Shown here in pieces: positions 60,614-64,000 of a stretch of DNA of 64,000 nucleotides. This DNA comes from Chamaecrista fasciculata (taxonomy: Eukaryota; Streptophyta; Magnoliopsida; Fabales; Fabaceae). The stretch covers positions 87,810-151,809 of the forward strand of contig QANZ01017153.1 of the NCBI GenBank assembly GCA_003254925.1, given 5' to 3'. The notes below the pieces were generated by a model. It did not search any database. It was given only the letters and a program-made list of their open reading frames with translations, and was not told the origin of the DNA. Positions within the stretch are counted from its first letter, which is position 1. Each line of letters opens with the position of its first letter. The position numbers were made by a program, and so were the translations under genes.

Positions 60614-61655
60614 GAGACCTTGCTCCTAAAAACTTTATTATTATTTTGTTTTAATATTCTTCAAGCTATAAGTGAGGAATATTCTTTTAGTGAAAAACTT
60701 ACATACCTGGGTCAGTCTACTCATTATGGTTTGGTTTTTCTTGAAGTGTGGACTGTGAAAACTGAAAAGGAAGCCATCATATTATCACCAGTGCACCTAT
60801 GTATATAGTCATATAATCCCAATTGCTAAAAAAGAAGCCTAGTACCGAAAATGAACGCGTAACTTCTGAATTTATAATATTCCGTATTTCCACGAAAAAA
60901 AAATGAACGCGTAAGAAAATTAAAAAGAAAATATATAACCACAGTCAACTTGTTAGATATATTTTTTTTAATTCTATATATCCACTTGAAATTAGCTTTC
61001 CGTCTACATCGTTAAAACGAATAAACAGAAAATACCTATATGATTCATTAAAAAGAAAATTATACTAGGCTACTAGCCATGTTCAGATGCAAAGTAATAT
61101 AATTAAGCCTAATTGATATATTTTTTCCCCCACGTCGATCTCTCGTTGAATATTACCTAGTCCTACCACACCAAATAAGACAATGAAAATTATTTGTATA
61201 TGTTCAATCCACACTTGGGACGTTCTCTGAGAAAGGTGTTACCGAAAATAATGTTTATAAAACAAACCTTAACTCGCCATATACGCATAATGCATCACAA
61301 ATTTTTCTAAATATTTGGAATAAAAATGTCAAAATCACGATAACGTAACCAAAAAGAAAAGCGTCATTGAAGGCTTTCTTTTTTTTAAAAAAAATATAAT
61401 TTTGGTATATAAACGGTTACAAAATATTTTGAGCATTGACCAAATAAAGATTGGCTAAAAATAAAAACTATTGTCAAATAAAGCCTTAGATAATATCCAT
61501 AGGAAACCGGCCATTTGAAGTATGATAATGTGACATATTGATTTATAATATATGCAGTCTATACGTGTCTATATTAATTTGTGAGAGTTGAGACACAACG
61601 ATATTATCTTAATTAGTCCTTAATTAATCCTATCCGATCCAATGCCAAACCTACT
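60614..61655. other. Intergenic upstream of the peroxidase
   Basis: AT-rich, no gene recognised. Confidence 0.4.
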
Positions 61656-61662
61656 TGCCTCT

Positions 61663-61670
61663 ATATATAA
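61663..61670 (+). promoter_or_regulatory. Putative peroxidase TATA box
   Basis: TATATATAA lies about 110 bp before the start codon at 61777. Confidence 0.45.
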
Positions 61671-61776
61671 ATGCTGCTTTTATGAGCCCTCAAACACACA
61701 CAATACATATATATAGCTAGCCATATATTCATAGTCAAGCAAGACCGATCGAGATTAAGATATAGAAATTAAGAAA

Positions 61777-62330
<554 letters not shown>

Positions 62331-62355
62331 TAATTACATATATATATATATATAG

Positions 62356-62760
62356 TGTTAGAAATAAACATGATTTTGGCCCAATATTAATTAATAGCTT
62401 ACATTTGGGCCCAAGAAGTTTATGTTTTGAGTCCACTTGAACTTAGTCCATATTCTAGATTAGTCCCTAATCTAGAATTCTCTATTGTCTAGAATTCTCC
62501 ATAGTCTAGAATTTTCTACTTAGAATTATGTAGAAAGTTGTGGATATGAGAGAGCCTAGAACTCTCCATTGAGTCCTATAAATAGGGGTTGAGTCTCATT
62601 GTTGTATTAAGCCACAAGTAGTAAATCCACTTCCATTTAGAAAAGCTTTCTCCCAAATTCTCTTCTTCCTCTTAAATATTCTACTCTCCTCACTAACCTT
62701 CCTCAACCTTATTTTACCAAATCATCCAAAACACAAATTAGCTCACCATTGCTTCCAACA
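62356..62760 (+). mobile_element. 5' LTR of a Copia retrotransposon in peroxidase intron 2
   Basis: Starts TGTTAGAAATAAAC and ends TTGCTTCCAACA (TG...CA, 405 bp). Two bases later comes the primer-binding site TGGTATCAGAGC (62764-62775), complementary to initiator tRNA-Met. The 3' LTR and right target duplication lie outside the window. Confidence 0.88.
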
Positions 62761-62793
62761 AATTGGTATCAGAGCTTTGTCATTCTAGTTATC

Positions 62794-64000
62794 ATGACAA
62801 ACAACTTGTTCTCCTTCCAATTCCCTCGCCTTACCAAAGATAACTATGGGAGTTGGTGCATTCGTGTGAAGGCTTTACTAGGCTCTCATGATGTATGGGA
62901 GATGGTAGAGAAAGGTTATGAGGAACCTCAAAATGAGGATTCCTTGAGTCCTACCCAAAGGGAGGCATTGCAAAAGGCAAGGAAACGAGATCAACAAGCT
63001 CTCACACTCATCCATCAATGTTTGGATGATGCTATGTTCGAGAAGGTTGCCAATGCGACTACATCTAAAGAAGCATGGGAGATTCTTCAAAATGCTTACA
63101 AGGGCATTGATAAAGTAAAGAAGGTACGTCTACAAACTCTTAGAGGCGAGTTTGAATCTTTGCATATGAAGGAGTCCGAATCTATCTCCGATTACTTCAC
63201 TCGTGTTCTAGCTATTGTTAATGAAATGAAAAGAAATGGTGAAGTGTTAAATGATACGCGAGTGGTAGAAAAGATTCTTCGCTCTCTAACTTCAAGCTTC
63301 GAGTACATCGTTGTTGCAATTGAAGAATCAAAAGACATAGATTCTATGACCGTTGATCAACTCATGGGGTCATTACAAGCACATGAGGAAAGGCTAAAGA
63401 AGAAGAAGGGAGAAGAATCACTAGAGCAAGCACTCTATTCGAAGGCTACACTCAAGGAGGAGCATACTACTCATGGGGAAGGCAAATGGCATGGACGTGG
63501 TCGTGGACGTGGTCATGGACGAGGTCGAGGTCGAGGAAGAAGTGGAAGAGGTGGCTATTCTAACAATGAAGAAAGTAGTCAAAACTCTCAAAGAGGGCAT
63601 GGAAGAGGGAGAAAAAATCAAAGGTATGACAAGTCTCAAATCCAATGCTATAATTGTCAAAAATTTGGCCACTATTCTTCCCAATGTAGAAATGCTAATC
63701 GTGTGGAGGAGAAAGCTAATCTTGTAGAGATAGATGAAGATGTCGAACTCACTTTGTTAATGAGCAATCACAAGGAGAATTGTGAATCAACGAGGGGCAT
63801 ATGGTACCTTGACACTGGCGCAAGCAATCATATGACGGGGGACAAAAGTTTGTTCGTGGAGCTTAAGCAAATGAGTGGAAATGTCACATTTGGTGATGAT
63901 TCTAAAGTACCCGTCCAAGGAAAAGGTAAAATTTCAATTCTCCTTAAAGATGGAAGTTATCAATTTATTTCCGACGTCTACTATGTGCCAAATTTAAGGA
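62794..64000 (+). CDS. Ty1/Copia gag-pol polyprotein, N-terminal part (runs off window)
   Basis: Reading from the ATG at 62794, the frame stays open to the window end (402 codons). It starts [20 protein letters not shown] with the gag 'NY..W' pattern (DUF4219/UBN2), followed by the [16 protein letters not shown] and [18 protein letters not shown] segments. Next is an Arg/Gly-rich basic region ([15 protein letters not shown]), the CCHC zinc knuckle [14 protein letters not shown], and the retroviral-type aspartic protease motif [13 protein letters not shown]. Integrase, reverse transcriptase and RNase H would follow downstream. No stop or frameshift was seen, suggesting a recent insertion. Confidence 0.9.
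   Translation, partial: MTNNLFSFQFPRLTKDNYGSWCIRVKALLGSHDVWEMVEKGYEEPQNEDSLSPTQREALQKARKRDQQALTLIHQCLDDAMFEKVANATTSKEAWEILQNAYKGIDKVKKVRLQTLRGEFESLHMKESESISDYFTRVLAIVNEMKRNGEVLNDTRVVEKILRSLTSSFEYIVVAIEESKDIDSMTVDQLMGSLQAHEERLKKKKGEESLEQALYSKATLKEEHTTHGEGKWHGRGRGRGHGRGRGRGRSGRGGYSNNEESSQNSQRGHGRGRKNQRYDKSQIQCYNCQKFGHYSSQCRNANRVEEKANLVEIDEDVELTLLMSNHKENCESTRGIWYLDTGASNHMTGDKSLFVELKQMSGNVTFGDDSKVPVQGKGKISILLKDGSYQFISDVYYVPNLR

Noticed and set aside
60602-60808. 68-residue frame just after the TRIM array
   Set aside because: It starts inside the last LTR and has no recognisable domain.

Overview
The window is nuclear DNA of a flowering plant, most likely a eudicot. It is AT-rich, with short intron-split genes scattered among transposon debris. 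Plant identity rests on clear plant genes: divinyl chlorophyllide reductase, a chloroplast-type beta-amylase, CASP-like proteins and a class III peroxidase.

Layout. 1-9.5 kb is mostly repeats: MITEs, an orphan first exon of an ACA-type Ca2+-ATPase, two tandem arrays bracketed by single ambiguous bases (3797 and 5727), a PIF/Harbinger fragment, and a 3.2 kb segment flanked by inverted repeats. 10.6-11.3 kb has a CASPL1E gene (-) and 23.6-24.9 kb a CASPL1D gene (+); between them lie two LINE fragments, a hAT element nested in a retroposon, and two MITEs with perfect 9-bp target duplications. 25.8-41.3 kb is the gene-rich core: DVR (-), an intact U2 snRNA gene (+) with plant promoter elements, an eight-exon Rossmann-fold gene (-) with what reads as a U12-type AT-AC intron, a two-exon Pro/Gly-rich Cys-cluster protein (+), and a BAM9-type beta-amylase (+) that lacks catalytic residues. 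42.5-47.2 kb is COX10 (-), seven exons, for mitochondrial heme A synthesis. 47.3-60.7 kb has no convincing gene: a solo LTR with target duplication, two PIF/Harbinger-type elements, a foldback element with telomere-like arms, and a four-LTR TRIM array. 61.8-64.0 kb holds the first two exons of a class III peroxidase whose second intron is interrupted by a Copia retrotransposon with an open gag-pol frame running off the window.

The genes do not form an operon or obvious pathway cluster. From memory, DVR and BAM9 are also neighbours in Arabidopsis (At5g18660/At5g18670), and CASPL1D/CASPL1E genes neighbour each other there (At4g15610-15630), so old gene order seems kept although spread apart by transposons. 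I found no convincing new biological system. The most useful observations are the AT-AC intron, the multi-LTR TRIM array, the peroxidase insertion, the gene-bearing inverted-repeat segments and the probable assembly joins at the ambiguous bases. Exon boundaries were read by eye from splice signals and frame continuity.
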